Source: Paenibacillus sp. DCT19 (GTDB lineage Bacteria > Bacillota > Bacilli > Paenibacillales > Paenibacillaceae). From it: a DNA stretch of 64,000 nucleotides. The notes beneath the pieces are model-generated. The model was given only the letters and a program-made list of their open reading frames with translations, was not told the DNA's origin and did no database searches. Shown here in pieces: positions 47,325-57,612 of this stretch. Position numbers and translations under genes: made by a program. How positions within the stretch are numbered: the first letter of the stretch is position 1; every line of letters begins with the position of its first letter. The stretch spans positions 3,359,501 through 3,423,500 of the forward strand of contig NZ_CP029639.1 of assembly GCF_003268635.1 (NCBI RefSeq), read 5' to 3'.

Positions 47325-47349
47325 ACTTAAATAAATCAGGAATACTCAG

Positions 47350-47378
47350 AAAGAGCCTTGGAAACGAGGTTCTTTTTT
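47350..47378 (+). terminator. Terminator of the nos-like operon
   Basis: AGAGCCTT pairs with GAGGTTCT (two G-U) around GGAAAC and is followed by six T. Confidence 0.65.
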
Positions 47379-47519
47379 GGTCATATTGTTTAATATGGAG
47401 AAAAGGATGGTAATAATCACCTGTATTAGCTGCGTTGTTCATATGCTACAATTCTCAGATATGCCAATTATTATCCATTATTAAGGTATATGAATACGAA
47501 TAGAAACGGCAGATGAAGT

Positions 47520-48152
47520 ATGAACAAAGCAATGATTAAAAGGTATTGGGTGTTTGTCGCCATACTAATAGTAGTGTTCTTTTATTACGAGCATCGATTA
47601 AACGTAGCCCAAAAAAACGAAGATGTCCTACTGGAGTTATACCAATCCAAGAATAATAGTGGTTACATCACTTTTCTCAAAGAAGGCCATTCTTTCAAGC
47701 CACTGGCACATACACTTGAAGAACTTAGTCAGGTGACGAATGAGGTGCAGCCAGCCAAAGTTCAGAAGTTGCTTGATCAAGCGAAGGTACAGGGGAAAGA
47801 TGCGACCCAGTATCTAACGACTCTTATTGAGTTCAGTGATGATTACATATCTACATCTAAACCTCGGTATATGTACGAGTACGATTACTCTGTCATGACA
47901 TCAGCGAAACAGAAGGAGGTGTATCAGCTCGCCTACCGTAGTGATCTATATGGACTAATGTATGGAATCAGTTATCACTATTGGAAGGACAAACCGAAAT
48001 TAATCCCTCAGGAAACCCAAACGGTACTTGCGTCGATTGCTAAAGAACTGCATGCATTGGATGAAACACTCTCATTTTACAAGACAAGTGCAGATCGTCA
48101 GTTACAATGGGGGATGAGAGAAGTATGGAGCAGCTTAAATCCATCATTCTAA
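47520..48152 (+). CDS. Membrane-anchored protein of unknown function
   Basis: 210 residues. A membrane helix (about 8-24) is followed by a helical extracellular region rich in charged residues (EELSQVTNEVQPAKVQKLLDQAKVQ, QTVLASIAKELHALDETLSF). The ribosome binding site is weak (GATGAAG). No family recognised. The gene stands alone between the nos-like operon and a 500-base gap. Confidence 0.6.
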   Translation: MNKAMIKRYWVFVAILIVVFFYYEHRLNVAQKNEDVLLELYQSKNNSGYITFLKEGHSFKPLAHTLEELSQVTNEVQPAKVQKLLDQAKVQGKDATQYLTTLIEFSDDYISTSKPRYMYEYDYSVMTSAKQKEVYQLAYRSDLYGLMYGISYHYWKDKPKLIPQETQTVLASIAKELHALDETLSFYKTSADRQLQWGMREVWSSLNPSF

Positions 48153-48207
48153 ATGAAGTGAAGCTTCATTTCAATAAAATTGTGGAGATCAAAAGCGAAA
48201 TGAATCT

Positions 48208-48342
48208 TTAACCTACGCTGAACCATTCCAATCGTACGCATGTTACGATAAACAAAATAATCCATCCCCAGAGTACTAATAAACGAATTGCTCGTGGAAT
48301 GACTAAATACTCCGAATACAATTTTGTGAAAAATTTTCGCAT
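48208..48342 (-). CDS. 44-residue single-helix membrane protein
   Basis: A small frame with AAAGGGG seven bases before the ATG. The protein has a basic N-terminus with aromatic residues, one clear hydrophobic segment (about 20-36: LLVLWGWIILFIV) and a short tail. It occupies an otherwise empty 500-base gap, which supports it. No family recognised. Confidence 0.45.
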   Translation of the reverse strand: MRKFFTKLYSEYLVIPRAIRLLVLWGWIILFIVTCVRLEWFSVG

Positions 48343-48685
48343 GGTTAAGCCCCTTTATAGGATCAAATTTAACAAAATTTTACCACGCGAGGGAATAATG
48401 TAAAAGGTTAACTTAACTGACTTCATAATGTATTTTGTTGCCCGTATACGAACCCTTCATATAGGTCAGATTAACTTTACTTGAACCATTTGTTCAGCGA
48501 AGGTGTAGGAGTGTAGTTGTTAACATACGACAAGCTTTTGAAAACAATAAATACTTAAAATTTTATTTTCTCAATATAAAATAATATGTATAATGGGCAA
48601 TACGTCTGACAAAAAAGTGTAACACTGACACCAACTCCAAAGAATAATCATGATGATTCGGAGGAGACCGAGAAGAGGAGGACAT
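48343..48685. other. AT-rich gap with promoter of the glutamine-type transporter
   Basis: A TATAAT at 48589-48594 is the only good promoter element; the -35 is weak (TTTTCT). The region is AT-rich. I see no further gene, hairpin or riboswitch. The upstream part must hold the promoter of the minus-strand small gene. Confidence 0.4.
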
Positions 48686-50136
48686 ATGAAAACAACGAAG
48701 GTCTCATTTTTTGTACTTACCCTGGTTTTGCTCCTGGTGACGGGGTTATCTGGATGGGCAGGGGAGCATCTGCAACAGAAGCGAATTCAGGCAAAACGTA
48801 TGTCATCGGTACGGACATTACATTTGCTCCATTTGAGTTTGAGGATGCGAATGGTAATTTTGTAGGTATTGACATGGATCTAATGGACGCCATTGCCAAA
48901 GATCAGAATTTCAAGTATGAAATTAAAGCCCTCGGTTTCAACGCTGCCGTTCAAGCGCTTGAGGCGAATCAAGTCGATGGCGTAATTGCAGGGATGAGCA
49001 TCACGGATGAGAGAAAGAAGGTATTCGATTTCTCGGAAGCTTATTATCCATCCGGTGTTGTTATGGGGATTAGTGCCAACAACGATACAGTGAAGAGCTA
49101 TGAAGATCTCCGAGGACAAAAGGTTGCTGTCAAAACAGGAACGGCTGGGTACACATTTGCTGAATCCATTGCCTCCGAGTATGGCTTTACCATTGTGCCT
49201 TTTGAAGATTCCGCACAAATGTATCTTGACGTTATAACAGGCAATTCTATTGCGTGTTTTGAAGATCAACCCGTTCTAGCTTATGGCGTCAAACAAAACA
49301 ATGGTTTGAAAATTGTAACTGAGAAAGAAGACGGAGACTCTTACGGATTTGCGGTAAGTAAGGGGAAGAATCAAGAGTTGCTTCAGAAGTTTGATGCAGG
49401 ACTCGTAAACATTAAGGCAAGTGGTGAGTATGATCGAATTTTGGAAAAATATGTTGGGGAAAATGCCCCAACTGCTGCACAAAGTAGTCGGTGGGAGAAC
49501 ATTCAGAATTCACTTCCAGCTCTGTTTAAAGGGTTAGGAAATACATTATTGTACACGGTAGTATCGTTGTTCTTTGCCTTTATTATTGGTCTGATCTTTG
49601 GATTTATGAAGGTAGGACAGAATAAGATCCTTCGTGGAATTGCAACAGTTTTTGTTGATGTGTTCCGTGGTATTCCATTGATTGTACTTGCGTTCTTTAT
49701 TTATTTCGGTATTCCACAAGCAATGGGCTTCACCATGCCACTGTTCTTGGCAGCGATTTTAACACTAAGTTTGAATGCCGGAGCTTACGTAACCGAAATT
49801 ATTCGGGGCGGGATTCAATCCATTGATCCAGGACAGCTGGAAGCAGCTCGTTCATTAGGCTTACCTTATCGTAAGGCTATGATGAAGATTGTTATTCCAC
49901 AAGCGATTCGAGTGATGATTCCTTCATTTATCAATCAGATGGTAATCACATTGAAAGATACGTCGATCTTGTCTGTTATCGGTCTTGTAGAGCTGACTCA
50001 ATCAGGTAAGATTGTAATCGCCAGAACGTTTACCTCTTTCGACATTTGGTTAACGGTTGCGGTTATGTATCTGATTGTTATTATCACATTGACCAAAGTT
50101 GCTGACTATCTGGAGGTGAGGGTTCGCCGTGGGTAA
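48686..50136 (+). pseudogene. Amino-acid ABC substrate-binding protein/permease fusion, frame-interrupted
   Basis: The ATG at 48686 follows AGAGGAGGACAT and opens a signal peptide. The reading frame breaks at GGGG 48761-48764: adding one G gives WAG-GASATEANSGKT and a ~483-residue chain. Residues about 30-250 are a glutamine-type binding protein (YVIGTDITFAPFEFED, GVIAGMSITDERKKVFDFS), followed by a fused GlnP-like permease (NTLLYTVVSLFFAFIIGLIFGF, EIIRGGIQSIDPGQLEAARSLG, the EAA loop). Read as is, an ATG at 48754 would give the protein without its signal. It overlaps glnQ by eight bases. Confidence 0.83.
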
Positions 50137-50857
50137 AATTAAAGTTGAAGGATTGAAGAAAAGCTTCGGAACGAATCATGTTCTGAAAGGAATTGATATG
50201 TCCGTCAATGAGGGTGAAGTTGTCTGCGTCATTGGACCCTCTGGATCAGGCAAAAGTACGTTTTTGCGTTGCATTAACCAACTTGAAGAAATAACTGAGG
50301 GTCGAGTGATTGTGGATGATCAGGATCTGAATGATTCCAAAACAAACATTAATAAAGCGCGTGAAAATATCGGCATGGTGTTTCAGCACTTTAACTTGTT
50401 CCCTCACTTTAATGTACTGAAAAATATTACGTTTGCACCAAGAGAACTTGGTTTGTTAAATGAAGCGCAGGCACGCGAGACTGCTCTGAAGTTATTAGAC
50501 CGTGTAGGGTTATCGGATAAAGCAAACAGCTTTCCAAGCCAGCTCTCAGGAGGTCAGAAGCAACGGGTGGCCATCGCTCGTGCACTTGCGATGACGCCAG
50601 ACGTGATGTTGTTCGATGAACCAACCTCTGCGCTTGACCCTGAGATGGTTGGTGAGGTGCTTGGTGTAATGAAGGATCTCGCTCGTGAAGGTATGACGAT
50701 GATGATTGTCACACATGAGATGGGATTCGCACGTGAGGTGGCCGATCGGGTGATCTTCATGGATGGTGGATACATCGTAGAAGAAGGAAGCCCTGAAGAA
50801 GTATTTGGGAATCCTAAGAATGAACGTACCATCAGCTTCTTGGAAAAAGTACTCTAA
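50129..50857 (+). CDS. glnQ: Amino-acid ABC transporter ATPase (GlnQ-like)
   Basis: 242 residues from a GTG within the upstream stop. Walker [10 protein letters not shown] (36-44), signature [15 protein letters not shown], Walker [13 protein letters not shown] and [15 protein letters not shown] identify a polar amino-acid importer ATPase. Partner of the fused binding-protein/permease gene. It completes the transporter. Confidence 0.9.
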   Translation: MGKIKVEGLKKSFGTNHVLKGIDMSVNEGEVVCVIGPSGSGKSTFLRCINQLEEITEGRVIVDDQDLNDSKTNINKARENIGMVFQHFNLFPHFNVLKNITFAPRELGLLNEAQARETALKLLDRVGLSDKANSFPSQLSGGQKQRVAIARALAMTPDVMLFDEPTSALDPEMVGEVLGVMKDLAREGMTMMIVTHEMGFAREVADRVIFMDGGYIVEEGSPEEVFGNPKNERTISFLEKVL

Positions 50858-50865
50858 TAGAGGTT

Positions 50866-50920
50866 GTTCAAAAAGTCTGCTTTTGATTACGAAAGATGCT
50901 CAAGCGGCATCTTTTTGAAC
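50866..50920. repeat. Long imperfect hairpin, possible dispersed repeat
   Basis: GTTCAAAAAG at one end pairs with CTTTTTGAAC at the other, with TCTGC/GCGGC-like inner pairing. It sits nine bases after glnQ and before a stronger terminator. Inverted GTTCAAAAAG ends are common in small dispersed Paenibacillus elements, so this may be a MITE-like unit rather than a terminator. Family assignment is from memory only. Confidence 0.45.
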
Positions 50921-50941
50921 AGGACTAATATGATAATGCTA

Positions 50942-50973
50942 AACCTTCAAGACATTGCTCTTGAAGGTTTTTT
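50942..50973 (+). terminator. Terminator of the glutamine-type transporter operon
   Basis: AACCTTCAAGA-CATTGC-TCTTGAAGGTT, a perfect 11-bp stem, followed by a run of T. Confidence 0.88.
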
Positions 50974-51015
50974 AATATGAAGATAACATAATGAAGGATG
51001 GGAGGCGCAGATCAG

Positions 51016-51651
51016 ATGAACTTATTTTATATCCAATCAACCATACGCGGAATGAGCTATGTAGCCTCATTTCTAGAGGATAACTTTATTGGGTTGACAT
51101 GGCCTGGCACAGGAGATTTGGGAGAAATGTCACCAGAAGAATGGAAAGAGCAATTGAGGGAACATTACAGGTTGGAAGAGACGGAGCTTGCACATGTAAT
51201 CAAGGATTTTCATACATTTGTACATACCATGCAAGATGGAGACTACGTCGTTATGAAGGATGATGAGTGGGCGTATGTAGGAGATCTGGGCGATTATTAT
51301 TACGATGATTCCTTAGGGACAGAAGAAGATCTCATATGCCATCGAAGAGGTGTTACCTGGCTAGGACGTATTCCCTTGGAGGATTTAAACGACAAAGTAC
51401 AAGCCTTCATTCATCAGCCTGCTACGCTGGCTCAATTTGAACATCCGATTTCACAAGCACAGTTGGACCGTCATCTTGCAGACATAAATGAAGCACCGGA
51501 AGGAGTGCAAGCGTCGAATTCCCCGTCTAACAAGGTGGATAAAGCAACGATTGAAGCGGCTCTGCATGTGTTAAGACAAGCGTTAGACAGTGAGGATATT
51601 AACATACGTGTTCGCGCCGCGGAGGCAATCTTACAATATGCCAGGTCGTAA
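51016..51651 (+). CDS. Protein with a possible EVE/PUA-like domain
   Basis: 211 residues from the ATG at 51016, 10 bases after GGGAGG (an upstream in-frame ATG touches its own site). A helical N-terminus leads to GDYVVMKDDEWAYVGDLGDYYYDD, then ICHRRGVTWLG, a pattern like the modified-base-reader (EVE/PUA-like) N-domains of Mrr/McrB restriction proteins. The C-terminal 50 residues are helical. No nuclease domain is visible. Role unknown. Confidence 0.6.
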   Translation: MNLFYIQSTIRGMSYVASFLEDNFIGLTWPGTGDLGEMSPEEWKEQLREHYRLEETELAHVIKDFHTFVHTMQDGDYVVMKDDEWAYVGDLGDYYYDDSLGTEEDLICHRRGVTWLGRIPLEDLNDKVQAFIHQPATLAQFEHPISQAQLDRHLADINEAPEGVQASNSPSNKVDKATIEAALHVLRQALDSEDINIRVRAAEAILQYARS

Positions 51652-51794
51652 TTGATTAAACTTGTACCGGATGAATGACTATGGTCGTTTGGCGTGGTTA
51701 AGTGTAACTATACTGTGGTTCATTGCGTTTATACTTGTAGTTATGAGATATTACGTGCATCCTTATCCCTAACGTACAAGGAGAACCGCATTTC

Positions 51795-52430
51795 ATGAAG
51801 AAACTTTCTCGTGGTATTTTATCTATCTGTGTAAGTGGAGTCGTACTTCTGTCAGCATGTGGGCATACAGATGCCCCTGATCGTACGACAATCCGTGAAG
51901 CAACCGATGAATCGAGTCCCAATACTAATCAGGCACCATCTACTCAGGAGGAGCAGACGAATTCAATCTCGGCATCCACTGATGCCATCTCTGATTCGGA
52001 GCAATTGATTGATCCAGCGCACAAGCAAATTAAAGAGATTACCGCGGATGACTTTAAGCAAGGTGTATTCATCGATTTTGATCAGTATAAACAAAGCTTC
52101 TTCGACGATGAGATCATATCCAAATTTAAGGGGAATATCGAAGCCGTAGTGGAGAATAATCCAGAGAAGTTTAAGGAGAACCTGAATAAGGACTCCGCAG
52201 CAACCAATAAGTATCATTTCTACTACACAAGCGAGAGCGAAGAAGGGCAAGAATTTATGTTTTACGATTTAGATATAATTGAGAAAATAAACATCAATAA
52301 GCGCGAACAGATTCGGGTAGGTGTGCGATTTGCTCAAAAGAGTCCGGATGGACGTGTCGACAACACAGGAATCACTTACTTTTTCACGAAGAACCAAGAT
52401 GGTGAATGGGGTATTGAGAATATAGACTAA
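51795..52430 (+). CDS. Lipoprotein of unknown function
   Basis: 211 residues. The signal peptide ends LLSAC (Cys22), and a low-complexity Ser/Thr/Asn/Gln linker (about 28-72) precedes a mixed domain with DDFKQGVFIDFDQYKQSFFDD and ITYFFTKNQDGEWGIENID. AAGGAG is upstream. The domain is not recognised. Confidence 0.7.
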   Translation: MKKLSRGILSICVSGVVLLSACGHTDAPDRTTIREATDESSPNTNQAPSTQEEQTNSISASTDAISDSEQLIDPAHKQIKEITADDFKQGVFIDFDQYKQSFFDDEIISKFKGNIEAVVENNPEKFKENLNKDSAATNKYHFYYTSESEEGQEFMFYDLDIIEKININKREQIRVGVRFAQKSPDGRVDNTGITYFFTKNQDGEWGIENID

Positions 52431-52432
52431 TA

Positions 52433-52458
52433 GAGACCATGAAATGATTCATGGTCTC
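52433..52458. other. Perfect hairpin between convergent genes
   Basis: GAGACCATGAA-ATGA-TTCATGGTCTC has an 11-bp stem but no T tract on either strand. It probably stabilises or ends both convergent transcripts, but lacks the typical terminator features. Confidence 0.5.
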
Positions 52459-52516
52459 ACAATGGCGTTTTCATGATAGAAGGAACAATTGGTCTTGATG
52501 CTTGATGACGTTCACC

Positions 52517-53347
52517 TCAACCTTTGACTGCACCAGCCGTCAATCCGCTGACAATATACTTCTGACCAAATAGATACAATATAAATACAGGTAGTGAAGT
52601 AAGCACAAGGTTGGCAAAAATTAAATTCCAATCCCGGCTGTACTTGCCGTAAAAGTTATAAATGGATAGCGGCATCGTCCACGTTGAGCTGTCTGTCAGG
52701 AAGTATACAGGAATGGTGATATCATTCCACACCGACATAAATACCATAATGGCAACCGTTGCATTAACAGGTAAGATCAGCGGCGTAACAATGCGGAAGA
52801 ACACACCGAACACACTTGCGCCTTCCAGAAATGCTACCTCGTCCAGCGCTCTTGGAATCGTTTTGATGAAGCCACTGTACAAGAAAACACTAAAGGCTGT
52901 ATTTAGCGCAGCATAGATTAGAATAACACTTGTGATACTGCCATAGAAGCCTAAGCCCTGCACCACGCGAATCGTTGTGATGATCGACATTGGAGCAATC
53001 AGACCCATGAAGAAATACATATAGATCGTGCCTGATAATTTCGTTTCCCGACGAGCTAGAATGAACGCTGCTGCTGAAGAGGCAACGATGTTGATGATAG
53101 ACGATATACCTGTAATCCAGATGCTGTTGAGAAATGCCCGGGATAGACCACCTTCTTGGAAAACCCGAACATAGTTCGAGAACTGCCATGTGTCAGGCAA
53201 CCGTAGAGAGAAGCTGAGCACCTCTGCACTGGTTTTGAATGATCCAAGAATCAGGATGACAAGCGGCAACAATACGATCAGGGAGGCCAGAATGAGGAAC
53301 CCTTCCACGATATAATTGCGGATAGCAAGTTTGCGTGTATAGCCCAT
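52517..53347 (-). CDS. Carbohydrate ABC transporter permease, MalG-like
   Basis: 276 residues, six helices. The EAA loop is EVAFLEGASVFGVFFRIVTPLILP. It starts one base after the MalF-like gene stop; AAGGAGG lies 12 bases upstream. Third gene of a three-gene sugar importer with no ATPase; a shared MsmX-type ATPase is likely. Confidence 0.88.
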   Translation of the reverse strand: MGYTRKLAIRNYIVEGFLILASLIVLLPLVILILGSFKTSAEVLSFSLRLPDTWQFSNYVRVFQEGGLSRAFLNSIWITGISSIINIVASSAAAFILARRETKLSGTIYMYFFMGLIAPMSIITTIRVVQGLGFYGSITSVILIYAALNTAFSVFLYSGFIKTIPRALDEVAFLEGASVFGVFFRIVTPLILPVNATVAIMVFMSVWNDITIPVYFLTDSSTWTMPLSIYNFYGKYSRDWNLIFANLVLTSLPVFILYLFGQKYIVSGLTAGAVKG

Positions 53348-53348
53348 C

Positions 53349-54221
53349 TTATTCCGTAACCTCCTTACGCCGCATGAAAATCAATAGCGGTATAGCGATA
53401 ATGGTGACAACTACGAACAGTAGCGTGTTCACTGCGGTACCCAGACCCCAGTTACCTTCACCGAAGGAACGTAGAATGATCGTACCTACAACCTGTGATG
53501 CATTACCTGGTCCGCCGCCTGTCATGACGTATACCTCGGAGAACACTTTCAGTCCACCAATCAACGTTAGCATCAGGTTAATGTTAATCGCTGGTAGCAG
53601 AAGTGGCAGTGTAATTTTGAAAAAACTTCTCCATGAGCTTGCACCATCGATCTTGGCAGCCTCGTAATATTCCTGCGAAATAGACTGTAGACCAGCCAGA
53701 TAGATGGCCATCTGGAATCCGGCGCTCTGCCAGATTGAGACGATGGCAATCGTCCAGATCACAATGGAGGGGTTGGTTAGCCAGGCTTGGCTTAATGAGT
53801 GTAGCCCGACAGCTTCCAGCATCTGATTAATTGTACCTTCGGTGCGAAGCATAGGTGTAAACAGTATGCTGATTACAAGTATGCTAAGTATGGAAGGGGA
53901 GTAGAAGATGGCGCGCAGCAGGTTTTTGGTTCGCAATCGCATATTAAGTCCCACAGCGAGCAGTAATCCGATAACGTTTTTGCCGACTACTGTAACGAGG
54001 GCAAATATCGCCGTATTTTGCAGAGCTAATATAAGCGTTTTGTCCGAGAAAATTTTCTTGAAGTTATCCCACCCGATGAAGGTTAGCTCCAGTCGATCCA
54101 GTCGCCAGTCCGTGAAGGAATAATAGAATCCCGCAATGGCAGGCACCACGAAAAAGACAGAGTAGATGATCAGTGCGGGAAATATCATGTAGTACGAATA
54201 TAGGTTTTTGGTTCTTTTCAT
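53349..54221 (-). CDS. Carbohydrate ABC transporter permease, MalF-like
   Basis: 290 residues, six helices. The opening YSYYMIFPALIIYSVFFVVPAIAGFYYSFTDW and EAAKIDGASSWRSFFKITLPLLLP are typical. GGAGCGTGAG precedes the ATG. Second of three sugar-importer genes. Confidence 0.88.
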   Translation of the reverse strand: MKRTKNLYSYYMIFPALIIYSVFFVVPAIAGFYYSFTDWRLDRLELTFIGWDNFKKIFSDKTLILALQNTAIFALVTVVGKNVIGLLLAVGLNMRLRTKNLLRAIFYSPSILSILVISILFTPMLRTEGTINQMLEAVGLHSLSQAWLTNPSIVIWTIAIVSIWQSAGFQMAIYLAGLQSISQEYYEAAKIDGASSWRSFFKITLPLLLPAININLMLTLIGGLKVFSEVYVMTGGGPGNASQVVGTIILRSFGEGNWGLGTAVNTLLFVVVTIIAIPLLIFMRRKEVTE

Positions 54222-54313
54222 ATCTCACGCTCCGTTATAGCAGGCAGTATAACTTATAATCGATTTCATTCGACCAAGTCATACTGCCCTGTATTTCAAC
54301 AATGATGTTTTCC

Positions 54314-55624
54314 TTAGAATCCAGCTACACCTTTATCCTGCATCAATTGGCTGAATTTCTCATCCCAGGATTTCAATACTTCTTCCGGCGTTAAACCACC
54401 TGCGAATTGATCCTGTAACAAACGGTACAGTTCGCTGCGATCCACTAACATGAATGCATCTGTCGTCAGGACTGTTTTCTTCGGCGTAATATAGTTGTCT
54501 ACGATATCTTGTTTGTATGCCGGCAGCTCCGGCGTTGTCACATCATTGAAGTTCGATACATAGCCTTTGGAATCTACAATCCGTTGGGCTACATCCTTAG
54601 AAGCGATAAAGTCGAGGAACTGTTTGGCCTCTTCCAGATGCTTGGATTTCTTCGGAATAAACAACTGTCCACCGAGTGGACTTGCCCCCAGACTTGCCTC
54701 CTCAGTCGACGGAATAGGGAATACACCCAGCTCCATACTTGGATCCTGCTCGGCAACACCTTCAATCAACCAATCACCCATAAACATCATGGCCACTTCT
54801 TTGTTCAGGAATTTACCCACGGCCATATCATAGCTGTCACTGAGCACATCGGTGTTGGTGTACCCTTTGGTGTACACTTCGTACTGCTGTTCCAAGAATG
54901 TCTTGAATTCTGGAACGTCAGACCACTTCTTCTTGTTACTATTCAGGTCATCAAAAAATGTCGGTTCATTCTTCGCTACAAAATCCGCAAACGCGGCAGC
55001 AGGCCAGATGTTCGCTGCCCATGCATCTTTGTAAGGCATGAATACTGGCGTTATGCCGCTAGCTTTGATCTTCTCGCAGACCGCCAAAAACTGCTCATAG
55101 TTGGTTGGGATCGTTAAACCGAGTTCTTCAAAAATCTGTTTGTTATAAACGACGCCTTGCATCCCCGTATCTTGGCTGACATGGAAACTGTAGATGTGAC
55201 CACCAGCCGAAAGTACGTCCTTATTCACAATACGACTCGCCCAAGGTTCGTCATCCAGAATCTCAAAGTTACGTTCAAGGTTGAGATCCGTAACTGCACT
55301 GGCAAGATTGTACTGGATGATATCAGGCGTTTCGTCTACCGCAAGCTTCGTCTGAAGTACAGTAGTTGTCTGCTCGGCAGGAATTAACTGCAGATTGACC
55401 TTTACATTAGTCTGCTTCTCGAACTCATCGAGGATATCTTGCTGAATAAAAGCTGAATCCTGAGAACTCTTAGAAATGGCTAATTCCAATGTGACCTTGG
55501 CTTTATTGTCCCCGCCTGTCGAACTGCCAGTGCTGGAATCACCTGCACCACAAGCTGTTAATGAGATGGTTAGTAGACTAGCCAGCACCACCGTAGCAAC
55601 CTTTTTTTGTTTAAGTATCTTCAA
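54314..55624 (-). CDS. Sugar-binding lipoprotein of an ABC importer
   Basis: 436 residues from a TTG with AGGGGG eight bases upstream. The signal ends LTAC (lipobox; Cys25). The family 1 binding-protein features are EFEKQTNVKVNLQLIPAEQ, KAWAANIW-type central segment and EVAMMFMGDWLIEGV. It heads the importer with the two permeases. A cre-like site lies upstream. Divergent to the YesM/YesN-type pair, which may control it. Confidence 0.87.
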   Translation of the reverse strand: MKILKQKKVATVVLASLLTISLTACGAGDSSTGSSTGGDNKAKVTLELAISKSSQDSAFIQQDILDEFEKQTNVKVNLQLIPAEQTTTVLQTKLAVDETPDIIQYNLASAVTDLNLERNFEILDDEPWASRIVNKDVLSAGGHIYSFHVSQDTGMQGVVYNKQIFEELGLTIPTNYEQFLAVCEKIKASGITPVFMPYKDAWAANIWPAAAFADFVAKNEPTFFDDLNSNKKKWSDVPEFKTFLEQQYEVYTKGYTNTDVLSDSYDMAVGKFLNKEVAMMFMGDWLIEGVAEQDPSMELGVFPIPSTEEASLGASPLGGQLFIPKKSKHLEEAKQFLDFIASKDVAQRIVDSKGYVSNFNDVTTPELPAYKQDIVDNYITPKKTVLTTDAFMLVDRSELYRLLQDQFAGGLTPEEVLKSWDEKFSQLMQDKGVAGF

Positions 55625-55651
55625 TGTGAATCCCCCTCTATAACATGTGAT

Positions 55652-55665
55652 TGAATCCGTTTACA
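55652..55665 (-). promoter_or_regulatory. Possible CcpA cre site before the sugar importer
   Basis: On the minus strand TGTAAACGGATTCA matches the cre consensus TGWAANCGNTNWCA at all but one position (A for T). It lies just downstream of a TATAAT -10 (55672-55677), a typical repressing position. Confidence 0.4.
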
Positions 55666-55824
55666 TTCCCGATTATAAATTTTTCCTCATCCAAGGTACA
55701 TGTCTGTGCTTGAAGGTTGATGTGTAATATCCTGAACTTGAAATCGCTATCATTTCATATAATCCCATGATACAGTTATGGATGACTAATAGAATAGACA
55801 TCTTGATGCGAAAGGAGACTCCCT

Positions 55825-57593
55825 ATGAAAATGACGAAATTCATACATAGATCCACGCAATTCAGTTTACAAACCAAGGTTTTTTTGACCTTTTTGGCAT
55901 TACTTTTGTTTGTTTTATGTTGTTTTCTCGTGTACGTCAATGTCGTCGTTATTCGTCCGCTCAAACAAAAAACAGTGCAGGATACACTAGTGACTACAAC
56001 AAAAGTGAGAGAACAAGTAGATCTATACTTGGATCAACAGAACCAGCTCTCCCAGCGGCTTTTGTCGAGCAAAGACATCTTTACCACGATGGACAAGAGT
56101 TCTTCTGCACATAGTGATTACGAGCGGCTAAAACAAATTCGCAAGCTGAAGGACATTATTTTCCAAGCGATTGGACCAAGCATGAATATTAAGGATATGT
56201 CCATTTATGACAAGCAAGGTATACTTCTTACTTCGTATTTAGGAGCAGGTCAACCACCCGTTTCTATTCACACATTGTTAGGAGATAGTAAGGTTGGGCG
56301 AGAATGGGCAGGGAACGGTTTTATTCTACTGAGGCAGGGAGATATCATATCTTTTGTACGAACGGTGAATGATCAGAATGGTAAAGTGTACGGTTATCTA
56401 TCCATCCAGATGGATCAAATGGTAATTCAGAACCTGACCGAAGGAATTACAGCCGGCGAAGTTTATATTTTGAACCAACAGGGAGAGCAGATGACAGGTA
56501 CTGATCTTGGCATAAAAGCGAAGCAATGGACGATACCTCCATTGGAGGAAGGTCTGGAAGTCGATGAACATAACAATTACGTTACCTACTCCACATCTTC
56601 TAGTACCGGATGGGTTACGTATATCGTTACGCCTAGCAAGTCGGTGTTAGGCTCGATCCAGAAGGTTCAGACGATTTCCATTTTGCTGATTACAGCACTC
56701 ATGCTCATTTCTTTCGTCTATATTTACTTATCTACTCGTAATCTGTTGCTTCCAATTCGTAAACTTCGCAGTCAAATTTGGCGCATCAACTACAGTAATC
56801 TCAACCTGAAGGTCGATGATCGGCCGAAAAACAATGATCTCTTATTGCTGAACGAAGCATTCCAGGATCTAATGGAACGACTGCAACAATCTATCGATCG
56901 GGAGAAAACGGCGCTACATGAAGAGGTAAAAGCAAGAAATTCAGCACTGCAGGCTCAGATAGCGCCTCACTTTATCCATAATGTTCTTTATTTGATCAGC
57001 ATTGCTGCTCAAGAGGGTAAAACCAAAGTGGTGTCGGATATGTGCAAGCATCTCTCGGAGAGCCTACGTTATATCGTTTCTTCTCCTTACGCGCATGTGA
57101 CTTTATCTGAAGAGCTTGAGCATACGAGACATTATCTATCACTTGTGCAGCAAAATATGAAGACGATCTGGAATGGGATATCCATGCAGATCCATTAGCG
57201 AAGGAAGTTCGTTTACCACGCCTGGTGATTCAGCCTTTTGTAGAGAATTGCATTGAACATGCATTTTGCAATACATCTCCGCCGTGGCATATCCAGATTA
57301 CCGTGAAGCAATATAACGGATTATGGGCGCTTGAGATTAGAGACAATGGAGAGGGCTTTTCTGCTGAGAAGATTCAAGAGATTCTAGCGAATATTCAGCA
57401 TTCCCGCTCAGGGGCAAACATGATGAACAATCAAGAGACGGCACTGGGCAATATGGGGATTGTCAACAGCGTTAATCGGCTCAAACTGATGTATAGCAAC
57501 CGGCTATTTTTTAATATATTCAATAATCAAGGCCATGGAGCAAAAGGAGCAACGATTCAAATCATCGGCTCGTTAACCGAGGATTTTTATTAA
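55825..57593 (+). pseudogene. YesM-family sensor histidine kinase, frame-interrupted
   Basis: The first frame (55825-57198) has TM1 (about 17-38), an extracellular Cache-type domain, TM2 (about 283-303), HAMP and the phosphoacceptor His382 in IAPHFIHNVLYL. The second (to 57593) supplies RLPRLVIQPFVENCIEHAF and DNGEGF of the ATPase domain. They join at AAAA 57152-57155; one more A restores QQKYEDDLEWDIHADPLAKE and gives about 589 residues. It is the normal length for YesM. Partner of the downstream YesN-like regulator. Confidence 0.87.
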
Positions 57594-57612
57594 ATGGGGA
57601 GGGCAGATAACC

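Noticed and set aside
8844..48764. Programmed frameshifting or phase variation at the GGGG runs
   Set aside because: Runs of four G are too short for slippage switching, no slippery heptamer or stimulatory structure is seen, and unrelated genes share the same change. Sequencing error fits better.
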